Below, in pieces: positions 11,304 through 20,220 of a DNA stretch of 64,000 nucleotides; the first letter of the stretch is position 1; each line of letters begins with the position of its first letter. The notes beneath the pieces are model-generated. The model did no database searches. It had not been told where the DNA came from and saw nothing but the letters and a program-made list of their open reading frames with translations. Both the position numbers and the translations under genes were made by a program. Source of the stretch: Ornithinimicrobium avium (GTDB lineage: Bacteria > Actinomycetota > Actinomycetes > Actinomycetales > Dermatophilaceae); the NCBI RefSeq assembly GCF_003351765.1, contig NZ_CP031229.1, positions 3,844,001 through 3,908,000 on the forward strand, written 5' to 3'.

Positions 11304-12585
11304 GTCCTTCGACGCCGTCGACATCATCCGCACCAAGCGCGACCGGGGAGAGCTGTCCACCGACGAGATCGCCTGGGTGGTGGACGCCTACACCCGCGAG
11401 GTCGTCGCCGACGAGCAGATGGCGTCCCTGGCCATGGCGATCCTGCTCAACGGTATGACCCGCCGGGAGATCTCCGACTGGACCGCGGCGATGATCGCCA
11501 GCGGCGAGCGGATGGACTTCTCCTCCCTGTCCCGGCCCACGGCCGACAAGCACTCCACCGGAGGCGTCGGCGACAAGATCACGCTGCCCCTCGCGCCGCT
11601 CGTCGCCGCCTGCGGGGTCGCGGTGCCGCAGCTGTCCGGTCGAGGACTGGGTCACACCGGCGGCACCCTGGACAAGCTGGAGGCCGTCCCCGGCTGGCGG
11701 GCGGCGCTGTCCAACGAGGAGATTCTCGCCCAGCTCGAGGACGTCGGCGCGGTGATCTGCGCCGCCGGGTCCGGCCTGGCGCCGGCCGACAAACGGCTCT
11801 ACTCGCTGCGGGACGTGACCGGCACGGTCGAGGCGATCCCGCTCATCGCCTCCTCCATCATGAGCAAGAAGATCGCCGAGGGCACCGGCGCGCTCGTGCT
11901 CGACGTCAAGGTCGGCTCGGGCGCGTTCATGAAGACCGAGTCCGACGCCCGCGAGCTGGCGCAGACGATGGTGGCGCTCGGCACCGACGCCGGGGTGCGC
12001 ACGGTGGCGCTCCTCACCGACATGTCCACGCCGCTCGGGCGGACCGCCGGCAACGGGCTCGAGGTGCGCGAGTCGGTCGAGGTGCTCGCCGGCGGCGGTC
12101 CTGCGGACGTCGTCGAGCTCACGCTCGCGCTGGCCCGGGAGATGGTGGCCGGCGCCGGCGTCACCGACGTGGACCCGGCCGACGCACTCGCCGACGGTCG
12201 TGCGATGGACGTGTGGCGCCGGATGATCTCCGCACAGGGAGGCGACCCGGACGCGCCGCTGCCGACGGCGAAGGAGACCCACGTCGTCACGGCCGATGCC
12301 GACGGCGTCCTCACCCGCCTCGACGCCTTCTCCGTGGGCGTCGCCGCCTGGCGCCTCGGCGCCGGGCGCGCCCGCAAGGAGGACCCGGTGCAGGCCGCCG
12401 CCGGCGTCGAGCTGCACGCCAAGCCGGGCGAGAGGGTCAGGGGCGGCCAGCCCTTGGTGACCCTGCACACGGACACCCCCCAGCGGTTCGCCCGGGCCGT
12501 CGAGGCGCTGGAGGGCGCCTGGGACATCGGCTCTCGCGGCACCGCTGACGGGCGTCGCGACATCGTCATCGACCGGATCGCCTGA
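11296..12585 (+). CDS. deoA: Thymidine phosphorylase
   Basis: This 429-residue pyrimidine nucleoside phosphorylase converts thymidine or deoxyuridine plus phosphate to base and deoxyribose-1-phosphate. The family signature SGRGLGHTGGTLDKLEA lies near 114-130. Other landmarks are the phosphate site KHSTGGVGDK (about 83-92), SIMSKKIAEG (about 190-199) and DVKVGSGAFMK (about 206-216), with a C-terminal PYNP domain holding AGVELHAKPGERV. Length matches the family. Start ATG 11296 lies inside the 3' end of the preceding gene. Its product is the substrate of a mutase followed by DeoC. A strong hairpin follows the stop. Confidence 0.95.
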   Translation: MSESFDAVDIIRTKRDRGELSTDEIAWVVDAYTREVVADEQMASLAMAILLNGMTRREISDWTAAMIASGERMDFSSLSRPTADKHSTGGVGDKITLPLAPLVAACGVAVPQLSGRGLGHTGGTLDKLEAVPGWRAALSNEEILAQLEDVGAVICAAGSGLAPADKRLYSLRDVTGTVEAIPLIASSIMSKKIAEGTGALVLDVKVGSGAFMKTESDARELAQTMVALGTDAGVRTVALLTDMSTPLGRTAGNGLEVRESVEVLAGGGPADVVELTLALAREMVAGAGVTDVDPADALADGRAMDVWRRMISAQGGDPDAPLPTAKETHVVTADADGVLTRLDAFSVGVAAWRLGAGRARKEDPVQAAAGVELHAKPGERVRGGQPLVTLHTDTPQRFARAVEALEGAWDIGSRGTADGRRDIVIDRIA

Positions 12586-12595
12586 CCCTCGCCGG

Positions 12596-12621
12596 CACAG
12601 CGGTGCGAGCGCACCGCTGTG
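12596..12621. terminator. Bidirectional hairpin between convergent deoA and ALDH genes
   Basis: An 11-bp perfect stem (CACAGCGGTGC with its complement) closes on the tetraloop GAGC. It sits 10 bp after the deoA stop and 8 bp before the stop of the convergent gene, so it can serve both strands. There is no strong U-tract, as is common in high-GC actinobacteria. Confidence 0.7.
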
Positions 12622-12629
12622 GTCGGGCC

Positions 12630-13556
12630 TTACACGCCCTTCGGGTGCCAGACGGTCTTGGTCTCCTGGAAGGTGCGCAGGCGGGTCAGGTCGGGCACCG
12701 GCACGAAATCGGGCTCGACGGCCGCGGGCCCGTCGCCGGCCGGGCGCAGGACCCGCTTGACGTTCTCGGCGGCGGCCGCCTCCAGCTGGCCCCACGACAG
12801 GTCCTCGACACCGGCGGCGCCGGTGAGGTCGATGGCGTTGACGTCACGGTGCGAGGCCAGCCAGGGGGCGACCTCGGCGGTCCGGCCGGTGATGATGTTG
12901 ACCACGCCGCCGGGCACGTCGGAGGTGGCCAGCGCCTCGGCCAGCGTGATCGCGGGGATCGGCCGCTCCTGCGAGGTCAGGACCACCGCGGTGTTGCCCG
13001 AGACGATCACCGGGGCGACGGCGGAGACCAGGCCGAGCAGCGAGGACCGCTGCGGGGCGAGCACCGCCACGACACCGGTGGGCTCGGAGGCGGAGATGTT
13101 GAAGTAGGGGCCGGCGACCGGGTTGAGCGCCCCGTCGACCTGGGTGTACTTGTCCGACCAGCCGGCGTACCAGACCCACCGGTCGATCGCGGCCGACACC
13201 GCGGCCTCGGCCCGCGCGGGCGTCAGCCCCTCCGCGGCGCGGACCTCGGCCACGAACTGGTCGCGGCGGCCCTCCATCACCTCGGCCACCCGGTAGAGCA
13301 CCTGGCCGCGGTTGTAGGCGGTGGCGCCGGCCCAGCCGGGCTGAGCCTTGCGGGCCGCCACGACCGCGTCGCGGGCGTCCTTGCGCGAGCCCTGGGCGAC
13401 GTTGGCGAGGAACGGCGGGTCGGTCCGCGAGGCGGAGGTGCGCGAGCCGCGCGGAGCGGCATACACCTCGTAGGAGCGGCCCGACTCGCTGCGGGGGAAC
13501 TTGCCCCCGATGTAGAGCTTGTAGGTCTTGCGCACGTCGACTCGAGAATCGGCCAT
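12630..13556 (-). CDS. Half-length aldehyde dehydrogenase-like protein lacking the catalytic domain
   Basis: This 308-residue ALDH-superfamily protein covers only the N-terminal, NAD-binding-type part of a normal enzyme of about 480 residues. Recognisable segments are YIGGKFPRSESGR, AVVAARKAQPGWA, EPTGVVAVLAPQ, SGNTAVVL and VPGGVVNIITG. It ends before the region that would carry the catalytic Cys, and the ELGGK segment with the catalytic Glu is missing. The frame is intact and the ATG start lies 2 bp after the stop of the full-length ALDH, so it looks like a maintained gene. The pairing resembles ALDH16, whose extra C-terminal domain is a Rossmann fold with an oligomerisation flap; here it would be a separate chain. 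Confidence 0.8.
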   Translation of the reverse strand: MADSRVDVRKTYKLYIGGKFPRSESGRSYEVYAAPRGSRTSASRTDPPFLANVAQGSRKDARDAVVAARKAQPGWAGATAYNRGQVLYRVAEVMEGRRDQFVAEVRAAEGLTPARAEAAVSAAIDRWVWYAGWSDKYTQVDGALNPVAGPYFNISASEPTGVVAVLAPQRSSLLGLVSAVAPVIVSGNTAVVLTSQERPIPAITLAEALATSDVPGGVVNIITGRTAEVAPWLASHRDVNAIDLTGAAGVEDLSWGQLEAAAAENVKRVLRPAGDGPAAVEPDFVPVPDLTRLRTFQETKTVWHPKGV

Positions 13557-13558
13557 GC

Positions 13559-15001
13559 TCACGCTCCCGTCCTGACGTAGCCCTGCAGTCCGTGGCGGCC
13601 GCCCTCGCGGCCGTAGCCCGACTCCTTGTAGCCGCCGAAGGGGCTGGTCGGGTCGAACTTGTTGAAGGTGTTGGCCCAGACGACACCGGCCTTGAGCTGG
13701 TCGGCCATCCACAGGATGCGCGAGCCCTTGTCGGTCCAGATGCCGGCGGACAGCCCGTAGGGGGTGTTGTTGGCCTTGGCGACCGCCTCGCCGGGGGTGC
13801 GGAAGGTCAGCACCGACAGGACCGGCCCGAAGATCTCCTCCTGGGCGATCCGGTGGGTCTGGCTGACGCCGGTGAAGACGGTCGGGGCGAACCAGAAGCC
13901 CTTGCTCGGCAGCTCGCACTCCGGCGACCAGCGCTGCGCCCCCTCGGCCTCTCCGACCGCGGCCAGCTCGGTGATCTTGTCCAGCTGCGCGCGGCTGTTG
14001 ATCGCGCCGACGTCGGTGTTCTTGTCCAGCGGGTCGCCGACGCGCAGGGTCGACAGGCGCGCCTTGAGGCGTTCCTGGACCTCCTCGGCCACCGACTCCT
14101 GCACGAGCAGGCGCGAGCCGGCGCAGCAGACGTGCCCCTGGTTGAAGAAGATGCCGTTGACGATGCCCTCGACCGCCTGGTCGAGCGGCGCGTCGTCGAA
14201 GACGATGTTGGCCGCCTTGCCGCCCAGCTCCAGGGTGGCTTTCTTGCGGGTGCCGGCGATGGTCCGGGCGATCGCCTTGCCGACCGCGGTCGAGCCGGTG
14301 AAGGCGACCTTGTCCACGTCGCCGTGGCCCACGAGCGCCTGGCCGGTGGCGCCGGCGCCGGTGATGATGTTGACCACGCCCGGCGGCAGGTCGGCCTGCT
14401 GGCAGACCTCGGCGAAGAGCAGCGCGGTCAGCGGCGTCGTCTCGGCCGGCTTGAGCACGACCGTGTTGCCGGTCGCCAGGGCGGGGGCGATCTTCCAGGA
14501 GAGCATCAGCAGCGGGAAGTTCCACGGGATGACCTGGCCGACGACGCCGTAGGGCTGCGGGTCGGCGCCCAGGCCGGCCCAGTCGAGCTTGTCGGCCCAG
14601 CCGGCGTGGTAGAAGAAGTGCGCCGCCGCCAGCGGGATGTCGACGTCGCGCGACTCACGGATCGGCTTGCCGTTGTCCAGGCTCTCCAGCACCGCGAACT
14701 CGCGCGCGCGCTCCTGCAGGATCCGGGCGATGCGGAAGAGGTACTTGCCCCGGTCGGCGCCGGACATCCTGGACCAGACGCGGGTGTATGCCGTGCGCGC
14801 GGCGGCCACGGCCGCCTCGACGTCGGCCTCGCTCGCCTCGGAGACCTCGGCGAGGACCTCCTCGGTGGCCGGGCTGACCGTCTTGAAGCTGGCGCCGCCC
14901 GTGGACGGGGTGAACTCGCCGTTGATGAACAGTCCGTAGGAGGAGGCGAGGTCGAGGACCGCGCGGGACTCCGGCGCGGGGGCGTACTCGAAGGTGGGCA
15001 T
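13559..15001 (-). CDS. Aldehyde dehydrogenase (NAD(P)-dependent), full length
   Basis: This 480-residue cytosolic enzyme oxidises aldehydes to acids. Canonical ALDH motifs are VVGQVIPWNFPLLM, KPAETTPLTAL, VAFTGSTAVGK, the Glu-containing LELGGKAANIVF, the catalytic-Cys loop FNQGHVCCAGSR, and EEIFGPVLSV near the C-terminus. Length is standard. ATG 15001 gives the N-terminus MPTFEYAP; deoC ends 50 bp upstream on the same strand, so deoC, this gene and the half-ALDH probably form one transcript. The obvious substrate is the acetaldehyde released by DeoC, though that is inferred from gene order. The adjacent half-length paralogue may be its structural partner. Confidence 0.92.
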   Translation of the reverse strand: MPTFEYAPAPESRAVLDLASSYGLFINGEFTPSTGGASFKTVSPATEEVLAEVSEASEADVEAAVAAARTAYTRVWSRMSGADRGKYLFRIARILQERAREFAVLESLDNGKPIRESRDVDIPLAAAHFFYHAGWADKLDWAGLGADPQPYGVVGQVIPWNFPLLMLSWKIAPALATGNTVVLKPAETTPLTALLFAEVCQQADLPPGVVNIITGAGATGQALVGHGDVDKVAFTGSTAVGKAIARTIAGTRKKATLELGGKAANIVFDDAPLDQAVEGIVNGIFFNQGHVCCAGSRLLVQESVAEEVQERLKARLSTLRVGDPLDKNTDVGAINSRAQLDKITELAAVGEAEGAQRWSPECELPSKGFWFAPTVFTGVSQTHRIAQEEIFGPVLSVLTFRTPGEAVAKANNTPYGLSAGIWTDKGSRILWMADQLKAGVVWANTFNKFDPTSPFGGYKESGYGREGGRHGLQGYVRTGA

Positions 15002-15051
15002 GACGGTCCTTGTCGGTTCGGGGGTGCACGGGGGCGCAGCCCCCGTGGGAT

Positions 15052-16059
15052 TCAGTAGAGGCTGGGCGAGTCGTCGGGGATGTAGTCGGCGCCGGAGTAG
15101 GCACCGGTGCTCATCCGCTGGCGCTGCAGCAGCAGGTCGTTGAGGAGGCTGGAGGCGCCGAAGCGGAACCACTCGTCCGACAGCCACGCCTCCCCGGCGA
15201 CCTCGTTGACCGCGACGAGGAACTTGATGGCGTCCTTGCTGGTGCGGATGCCACCGGCCGGCTTGACGCCCACCATCCGCCCGGTCAGGGCCAGCCAGTC
15301 GCGCACCGCCTCGAGCATGACCACGGTGACCGGGAGGGTGGCGGCGGGCGCGACCTTGCCGGTGCTGGTCTTGATGAAGTCGGCGCCCGCGAGCATCGCC
15401 AGCCAGCTGGCGCGGCGCACGTTGTCGTAGGTGACCAGCTCACCGGTCTCCAGGATGACCTTGAGCCGCGCGTCGCCGCAGGCCTCCTTGACGGCGACGA
15501 TCTGCTCGAAGACGGTCACGTGGTCACCGGAGAGGAACGCGCCACGGTCGATCACCATGTCGATCTCGTCGGCGCCGGCCTCCACGGCGTACCGGGTGTC
15601 CGCCAGCTTGACCGGGAGGCTGGCCCGGCCGCTGGGGAAGGCGGTGGCGACCGCCGCGACCTTGACGTCGCTGGCGCCGAGGGTCGCCCTGGCGGTGGCG
15701 ACCATGTCGCCGTAGACGCAGACGGCCGCCGGCCGCGGCGTGCTGGGGTCGGAGGGCAGCGGCGAGAGGGCCTTGGTGCACAGGCCGCGGACCTTGCCGG
15801 GGGTGTCCGCGCCCTCGAGCGTGGTCAGGTCGATCATCGAGATCGCCAGGTCGATCGCCCAGGCCTTGGAGGTCGTCTTGATGGAGCGGGTGCCGAGCGC
15901 GGCGGCGCGGGCCTCGCACCCGACCTGGTCCACGCCGGGCAGCCCGTGCAGCCACGAGGTCAGGGCGGTGTCGGTCAGGCGCGACACGCCCAGGACGTCG
16001 CGGGCCCGGGCCTCCTGGTCCGCGGCGGTCACGGCGACGGTGTCAGGGGTTGTGGTCAC
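15052..16059 (-). CDS. deoC: Deoxyribose-phosphate aldolase
   Basis: This 335-residue class I aldolase splits 2-deoxyribose-5-phosphate into acetaldehyde and glyceraldehyde-3-phosphate. The Schiff-base lysine lies in the FIKTSTGK motif, the second conserved lysine in GVKPAGGIRT, and EIDMVIDRGAFLSGD and KVILETGEL complete the active site. It is some 75-110 residues longer than short DeoC proteins because of a long N-terminal helical region, as in the larger type. GTG 16059 is used. The gene is divergent from add, with 59 bp between them. It heads the deoC-ALDH-halfALDH run and closes the deoxynucleoside path started by deoA. Confidence 0.95.
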   Translation of the reverse strand: MTTTPDTVAVTAADQEARARDVLGVSRLTDTALTSWLHGLPGVDQVGCEARAAALGTRSIKTTSKAWAIDLAISMIDLTTLEGADTPGKVRGLCTKALSPLPSDPSTPRPAAVCVYGDMVATARATLGASDVKVAAVATAFPSGRASLPVKLADTRYAVEAGADEIDMVIDRGAFLSGDHVTVFEQIVAVKEACGDARLKVILETGELVTYDNVRRASWLAMLAGADFIKTSTGKVAPAATLPVTVVMLEAVRDWLALTGRMVGVKPAGGIRTSKDAIKFLVAVNEVAGEAWLSDEWFRFGASSLLNDLLLQRQRMSTGAYSGADYIPDDSPSLY

Positions 16060-16118
16060 CGCCCGAGTGTAGCCCGGCAGCCCTGACCGGCCGCTGCGCG
16101 ATCTGGCAGGATGCGCAG

Positions 16119-17237
16119 ATGGAGACCGACCTCGCCGCCCTGCCCAAGGTGCTCCTGCACGACCACCTCGACGGCGGCCTGCGCCCCGCCACCGTCCTCG
16201 ACATCGCCCGGCAGGAGGGGTATGACGCGCTGCCGGCGGACGACGTCGACGACCTGGCCCGGTGGTTCGCCGAGGCCGCCGACTCCGGCTCGCTCGTGCG
16301 CTACCTGCAGACCTTCGACCACACCGTGGGCGTCATGCAGACGCGGGAGGCGCTGGCGCGGGTCGCGCGCGAGTGCGCGGTCGACCTGGCCGCGGACGGG
16401 GTCGTCTACGCCGAGTCCCGCTACGCCCCCGAGCAGCACCTGCGCCAGGGGCTGACGCTCGACGACGTCGTCCTGGCGGTCAACCGCGGCTTTCGGGAGG
16501 GCGAAGAGGAGGCGGCCGGGCAGGGCCGGCCGATCCGCGTCAGGGTCCTGCCCAGCGCCATGCGGCACGCGGCGCGATCGGTCGAGATCGCCGAGCTGAC
16601 CGTGCGCCATCTCGGCGACCAGGTCGCCGGCTTCGACATCGCCGGCGCCGAGGACGGGTTCCCGCCCACCCGGCACCTGGAGGCCTTCGACTACCTGCGC
16701 CAGCACAACGCGCACTTCACGATCCACGCCGGCGAGGCGTTCGGCCTGCCGAGCATCTGGGAGGCGATCCAGTTCTGCGGAGCGGACCGTCTGGGCCACG
16801 GGGTGCGCATCGTCGACGACATCGTTCTGGACGGCGTGCCGGTCACCGAGGACCTGCCGGCGGCGATCGCCCGCGCCGCGACCGACCCCCGCGCCTTCGA
16901 GCTCGGGGCGCTGGCGGCCTACGTCCGGGACACGCGGATCCCGCTGGAGATGTGCCCCAGCAGCAACGTGCAGACCGGCGCTGCCGCCTCGATCGAGGCG
17001 CACCCGATCAGCCTGCTCAAGGACCTGCAGTTCCGCGTCACCCTCAACACCGACAACCGGCTGATGAGCGCCACCTCGATGACCCGCGAGGCCGGCCTGC
17101 TCGTGGAGCGGGCCGGGTGGACGCGGGCGGACCTGCGCCGGGTCACGGTCAACGCGATGAAGTCGGCCTTCCTGCCCTTCGACGAGCGGCTGGACATCAT
17201 CGAGGGAGTGCTCAAGCCCGCCTATGACGGGACCTGA
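16119..17237 (+). CDS. add: Adenosine deaminase
   Basis: This 372-residue zinc hydrolase deaminates adenosine and deoxyadenosine to inosine and deoxyinosine. Zinc and catalytic residues are visible: LHDHLDGGLRP near 13-23 (HxH), HAGEAFG with His and catalytic Glu, DRLGHGVRI with His, and NTDNRLMS with Asp. ATG 16119 is chosen because it brings the first metal motif to the usual position; the ribosome-binding site is weak (GGCAGG). It is divergent from deoC with 59 bp between, so a shared promoter region is likely. Its inosine product feeds the purine nucleoside phosphorylase encoded at 28623. Confidence 0.93.
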   Translation: METDLAALPKVLLHDHLDGGLRPATVLDIARQEGYDALPADDVDDLARWFAEAADSGSLVRYLQTFDHTVGVMQTREALARVARECAVDLAADGVVYAESRYAPEQHLRQGLTLDDVVLAVNRGFREGEEEAAGQGRPIRVRVLPSAMRHAARSVEIAELTVRHLGDQVAGFDIAGAEDGFPPTRHLEAFDYLRQHNAHFTIHAGEAFGLPSIWEAIQFCGADRLGHGVRIVDDIVLDGVPVTEDLPAAIARAATDPRAFELGALAAYVRDTRIPLEMCPSSNVQTGAAASIEAHPISLLKDLQFRVTLNTDNRLMSATSMTREAGLLVERAGWTRADLRRVTVNAMKSAFLPFDERLDIIEGVLKPAYDGT

Positions 17238-17286
17238 GCAGAACAGACTCCCGAGAGAACCCCCGGCACGAAGATGCCGCGCGGGG

Positions 17287-18090
17287 TCAGCCGGGGGGCA
17301 GGAGCCGGGCGCGCAGGGCGTCGGCCCGGTCCAGCCGGTCCTCGTCGCGGCGTCGGCGCTCGGCCAGCACCGCGGCGAGCACGTCCTCGGGGTGCGCGCC
17401 GCCGGGGGGAGGTGGCGCGACCCGTTCGAGCACCGCACCGGCGAGCGCCGGCCCGGTCGACGCGCGGGCCTCGGCGGTGAGGCCGGGCGCCCGCAGCAGG
17501 AACTGGCGGACCGCGACGAGAAGGGCGTCGGGGATGACGCCGATGTCCGCTCCCCCCGCCCAGGCGGCCAGCTGGGGGCTCGGTTCGGGCGGCTCGACCA
17601 GCCGCAGGCGCACGCGCTCACGGACGACGTAGGTGCCGGCGAGCAGGTCGCCGATGCGGCGGGCCCGCTCGTTGGTCGCGGCCACCAGCAGCGCCAGCCC
17701 GCCCAACGTCATCCACAGCTCGACCGTGCCGGCGAGCGCGCGGATGGTGGCGTGCCGCAGGCCGATCGGCCCGGTGTCGTCGCGCACGGTGCGCAGCCCC
17801 ATCACGAGCTTGCCTACGGTGCGCCCGTGCAGGAGGGTCTCCAGGGTGATCGGCAGCCCGGCCATCACCAGGGCCATGACGACGATCCCGAACGCCTGGC
17901 CGAGCGCCGCGTCCCGGCCGAAGAGCTCGAACGGCGTCACGAGGAGGAGGATCAGCACGCCGGCGGCGACCACGAGCAGGTCGATGATCCCCGAGACCAT
18001 CCGCAGGGGCAGCGAGGCCGCGGGCAGCTCCACCTCGACCGCCTCGGCGGTGACGAAGCGCTCGGTGTCGAAGATCCCCCGGGCCGCCAT
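17287..18090 (-). CDS. RDD family membrane protein
   Basis: This 267-residue protein carries an RDD domain. The start of the domain (LPLRMVSGIIDLLVVAA) has the Arg and Asp spaced as in the family, followed by hydrophobic segments at about 30-55, 65-85 and 125-145, and the loop GRTVGKLVMGLRTV. The C-terminal 110 residues are soluble, Ala/Arg/Leu-rich and helical. Function of RDD proteins is unsettled; ion-antiport activity has been reported for some. It is divergent from the SpoIIM-like gene (54 bp). RDD, SpoIIM, MoxR and DUF58 genes are recurrently co-located in actinobacteria, so a shared envelope role is plausible but not shown. Confidence 0.85.
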   Translation of the reverse strand: MAARGIFDTERFVTAEAVEVELPAASLPLRMVSGIIDLLVVAAGVLILLLVTPFELFGRDAALGQAFGIVVMALVMAGLPITLETLLHGRTVGKLVMGLRTVRDDTGPIGLRHATIRALAGTVELWMTLGGLALLVAATNERARRIGDLLAGTYVVRERVRLRLVEPPEPSPQLAAWAGGADIGVIPDALLVAVRQFLLRAPGLTAEARASTGPALAGAVLERVAPPPPGGAHPEDVLAAVLAERRRRDEDRLDRADALRARLLPPG

Positions 18091-18144
18091 GGTCGATCAG
18101 CCTAGTAGGGCGGGCGGCAGGAGGGCCCGGGAGCACCGCATACA

Positions 18145-19149
18145 GTGACCCGGGTGGACCTGGACGCGCTGGTGGGACGACGCCGGGAGGCGTGGGGGCG
18201 GCTCGACGCGCTCTCTCGTCGCCGACGGCTCACCGGGGCCGAGGCGGACGAGCTGGTCGACGGCTACCAGCTCGCGGCGACCGACCTGTCGCTGGTCCGC
18301 TCCACGGCGCCGGACCCGGCCGTCGTCGGCTACCTCTCCACGCTGGTCGTCCGTGCCAGGGCGCGCGCCTCTCGGGTGCCGACCCTGTCCTGGTCCGGGG
18401 TGGGCCGCTTCTTCGCCGAGGACTTCCCGGCGGCGCTCTACCGGCTGCGCTGGTGGTGGGGGATCACCGCGGCGGTCAACGTCCTCGTCGCGCTGGTGCT
18501 GGGGTGGTGGCTCTACGAGCACCCGGTCGTCGAGAACTCGCTGATGAGCCCGGAGCAGGTGCAGCTGCTGGTCAACGTGCAGTTCGAGTCCTACTACTCC
18601 GAGCACGCGGCCAGCAGCTTCTCGACGCTGGTCTGGGTCAACAACGCCTGGGTGGCGGCTCGCTGCATCGGACTCGGCGTGCTGGGCTTCCCGGTAGTCG
18701 TCCTGCTGTGGCAGAACATCGCCAACCTGGCCGTGATCGGCTCCCTGATGCACCGGCACGGGCGGGCCGACGTCTTCTGGGGGCTGATCACCCCGCACGG
18801 GCTGCTGGAGCTGATGGCGATCTTCGTCGCGGCCGGCGTCGGCCTGCGCCTCTTCTGGGCGTGGGTCGCACCGGGGCCGCGCACCCGGCTGGCCAACCTG
18901 GCCCGGGAGGGCCGCACGGCCGCGGGGGTCGCGCTCGGTCTCGTCGTCGTCCTGCTCGTCTCCGGCCTCATCGAGGGCTTCGTGACGCCCTCGCCGCTGC
19001 CGACCTGGGCCAGGGTGGGCATCGGGGTCCTCGCGCTGGCTCTCTTCCTCGTCTACGTCTTCACCCTGGGCCGGCGCGCGGTGCGGGCCGGGGTCAGCGG
19101 GGACGTGGGGGAGCACCTGCAGTCCGCGTCCGCGCCCACGACGGGGTGA
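18145..19149 (+). CDS. SpoIIM-like (stage II sporulation protein M family) membrane protein
   Basis: This 334-residue polytopic membrane protein belongs to the SpoIIM/DUF95 family. The N-terminal 100 residues are a soluble helical domain (DELVDGYQLAATDLSLVR), followed by about five hydrophobic segments between 110 and 310. A characteristic central stretch contains VWVNNAWVAARCIGLGVLGFP and a later FWGLITPHGLLELMAIF, the PHGxxE signature of the family. GTG 18145 follows GGAG at about 11 bp. In non-sporulating actinobacteria this gene travels with MoxR/DUF58/RDD genes. Sporulation itself is not implied. Confidence 0.87.
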   Translation: MTRVDLDALVGRRREAWGRLDALSRRRRLTGAEADELVDGYQLAATDLSLVRSTAPDPAVVGYLSTLVVRARARASRVPTLSWSGVGRFFAEDFPAALYRLRWWWGITAAVNVLVALVLGWWLYEHPVVENSLMSPEQVQLLVNVQFESYYSEHAASSFSTLVWVNNAWVAARCIGLGVLGFPVVVLLWQNIANLAVIGSLMHRHGRADVFWGLITPHGLLELMAIFVAAGVGLRLFWAWVAPGPRTRLANLAREGRTAAGVALGLVVVLLVSGLIEGFVTPSPLPTWARVGIGVLALALFLVYVFTLGRRAVRAGVSGDVGEHLQSASAPTTG

Positions 19150-19200
19150 GCCGGGGCGGGGCGGCGCCGGGAGCGTGCGCGGCTCGTCCCGACGACGCGC

Positions 19201-20148
19201 TCAGATCCCGATGTCCTCGTAGGACCGTGGGTCCTCGACCGGCTCCAGGTGCAGGTTGACGCGCAGGTCCGGGTACTGCGCCAGGAGCGCGTCCGTGAGG
19301 TCCTCGGCGACGTCGTGCCCGCGCTTGACGGTCCAGTCGCCCGGGACGAGCAGGTGCATCTCCATGAAGCGGCGGTGGCCGGACTCACGGGTGCGGAAGG
19401 CGTGGAAGCGCACGTCGTCCTCCTCGAAACCGGCGATGAACGTCTCGATGACCCCGACGATCCGGGCGTTGTCCTCGGCCGGGAGCGAGGCGTCCATGAG
19501 GCCGGAGGTGGAGGTCCGGATCAGGCCCCACCCCGTGACGAGGATGTTGATCCCCACCGCGAAGGCGATGATCGGGTCCAGCCGCTCCCACCCGGTCAGC
19601 CACACCAGCAGCACGCCCACGACGACACCGACGGAGGTCCACACGTCGGTGAGCAGGTGCTTGCCGTCGGCGGTGAGCGTGATGGATCGGTGCTGCTTCC
19701 CCGCGCGCAGCAGCACCCAGGCCACCGAGCCGTTGATCACCGAGGCGACGACCGATATCGCCAGGCCGATCCCGATGTTGTCCAGCGGCGCAGGGTCCAG
19801 GAAGCGCTGCACCGACACCATGAGGATGACCGCGGCGGCGACGAAGATCATCACGCCCTCGACGGCGGCGGAGAAGTACTCGGCCTTGCTGTGCCCGAAG
19901 TTGTGGTTGCGGTCCGGCGGCCGGAGCGCGACGCGCAGGGCGACGAGGGCCACCACCGCGGCGACCAGGTTGACGGTGCTCTCCGCGGCGTCCGAGAGCA
20001 GCCCCACCGAGTCCGTCACGTACCAGGCGCTGCCCTTGAGCAGGATCGTCGCGACGGCCGCGGCGATCGACAGCCAGGCGAACCGCGTCAGGTCCTCCGG
20101 CGCCGGGTGGCGGGTGCTGAGACTGGGCTTCTCAGGGGTGGAGGGCAT
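19201..20148 (-). CDS. Cation diffusion facilitator family transporter
   Basis: This 315-residue CDF exporter moves Zn2+ or a related divalent metal out of the cytosol in exchange for protons. It has about six transmembrane segments between residues 22 and 210 and a C-terminal cytoplasmic ferredoxin-like domain with HRRFMEMHLLVPGDW. Metal-site motifs are SDAAES in TM2, the HNFGHSKAEYF loop and DGKHLLTDVWTS in TM5 with the HxxxD pair. The ATG start opens directly into MPSTPEKPSLS. It lies alone between the SpoIIM-like gene (convergent) and the DUF58 gene. Metal specificity cannot be fixed from sequence alone. Confidence 0.9.
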   Translation of the reverse strand: MPSTPEKPSLSTRHPAPEDLTRFAWLSIAAAVATILLKGSAWYVTDSVGLLSDAAESTVNLVAAVVALVALRVALRPPDRNHNFGHSKAEYFSAAVEGVMIFVAAAVILMVSVQRFLDPAPLDNIGIGLAISVVASVINGSVAWVLLRAGKQHRSITLTADGKHLLTDVWTSVGVVVGVLLVWLTGWERLDPIIAFAVGINILVTGWGLIRTSTSGLMDASLPAEDNARIVGVIETFIAGFEEDDVRFHAFRTRESGHRRFMEMHLLVPGDWTVKRGHDVAEDLTDALLAQYPDLRVNLHLEPVEDPRSYEDIGI

Positions 20149-20192
20149 GCGGAGGCTCAGGGGTCCGGGCGGCGGGCATGGCGTCGATCCTA

Positions 20193-20211
20193 CCGGCCTG
20201 CACCCGGCCGG
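20193..20211. terminator. Short GC-rich hairpin after the DUF58 gene
   Basis: CCGGCC and GGCCGG form six-pair arms around seven bases, 10 bp downstream of the stop of the minus-strand DUF58 gene. It is a possible terminator of that operon. The stem is short, so confidence is low. Confidence 0.35.
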
Positions 20212-20220
20212 CGGCGGTGC

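Noticed and set aside
12630..13556. Half-length ALDH as a truncated pseudogene
   Set aside because: The frame is clean, the start is 2 bp from the partner stop, codon use is normal and the missing part corresponds to a domain boundary. A maintained accessory subunit is more likely.
18145..19149. Evidence of endospore formation from the SpoIIM-like gene
   Set aside because: SpoIIM/DUF95 proteins are widespread in non-sporulating actinobacteria beside MoxR/DUF58 genes, and no other sporulation gene is present.
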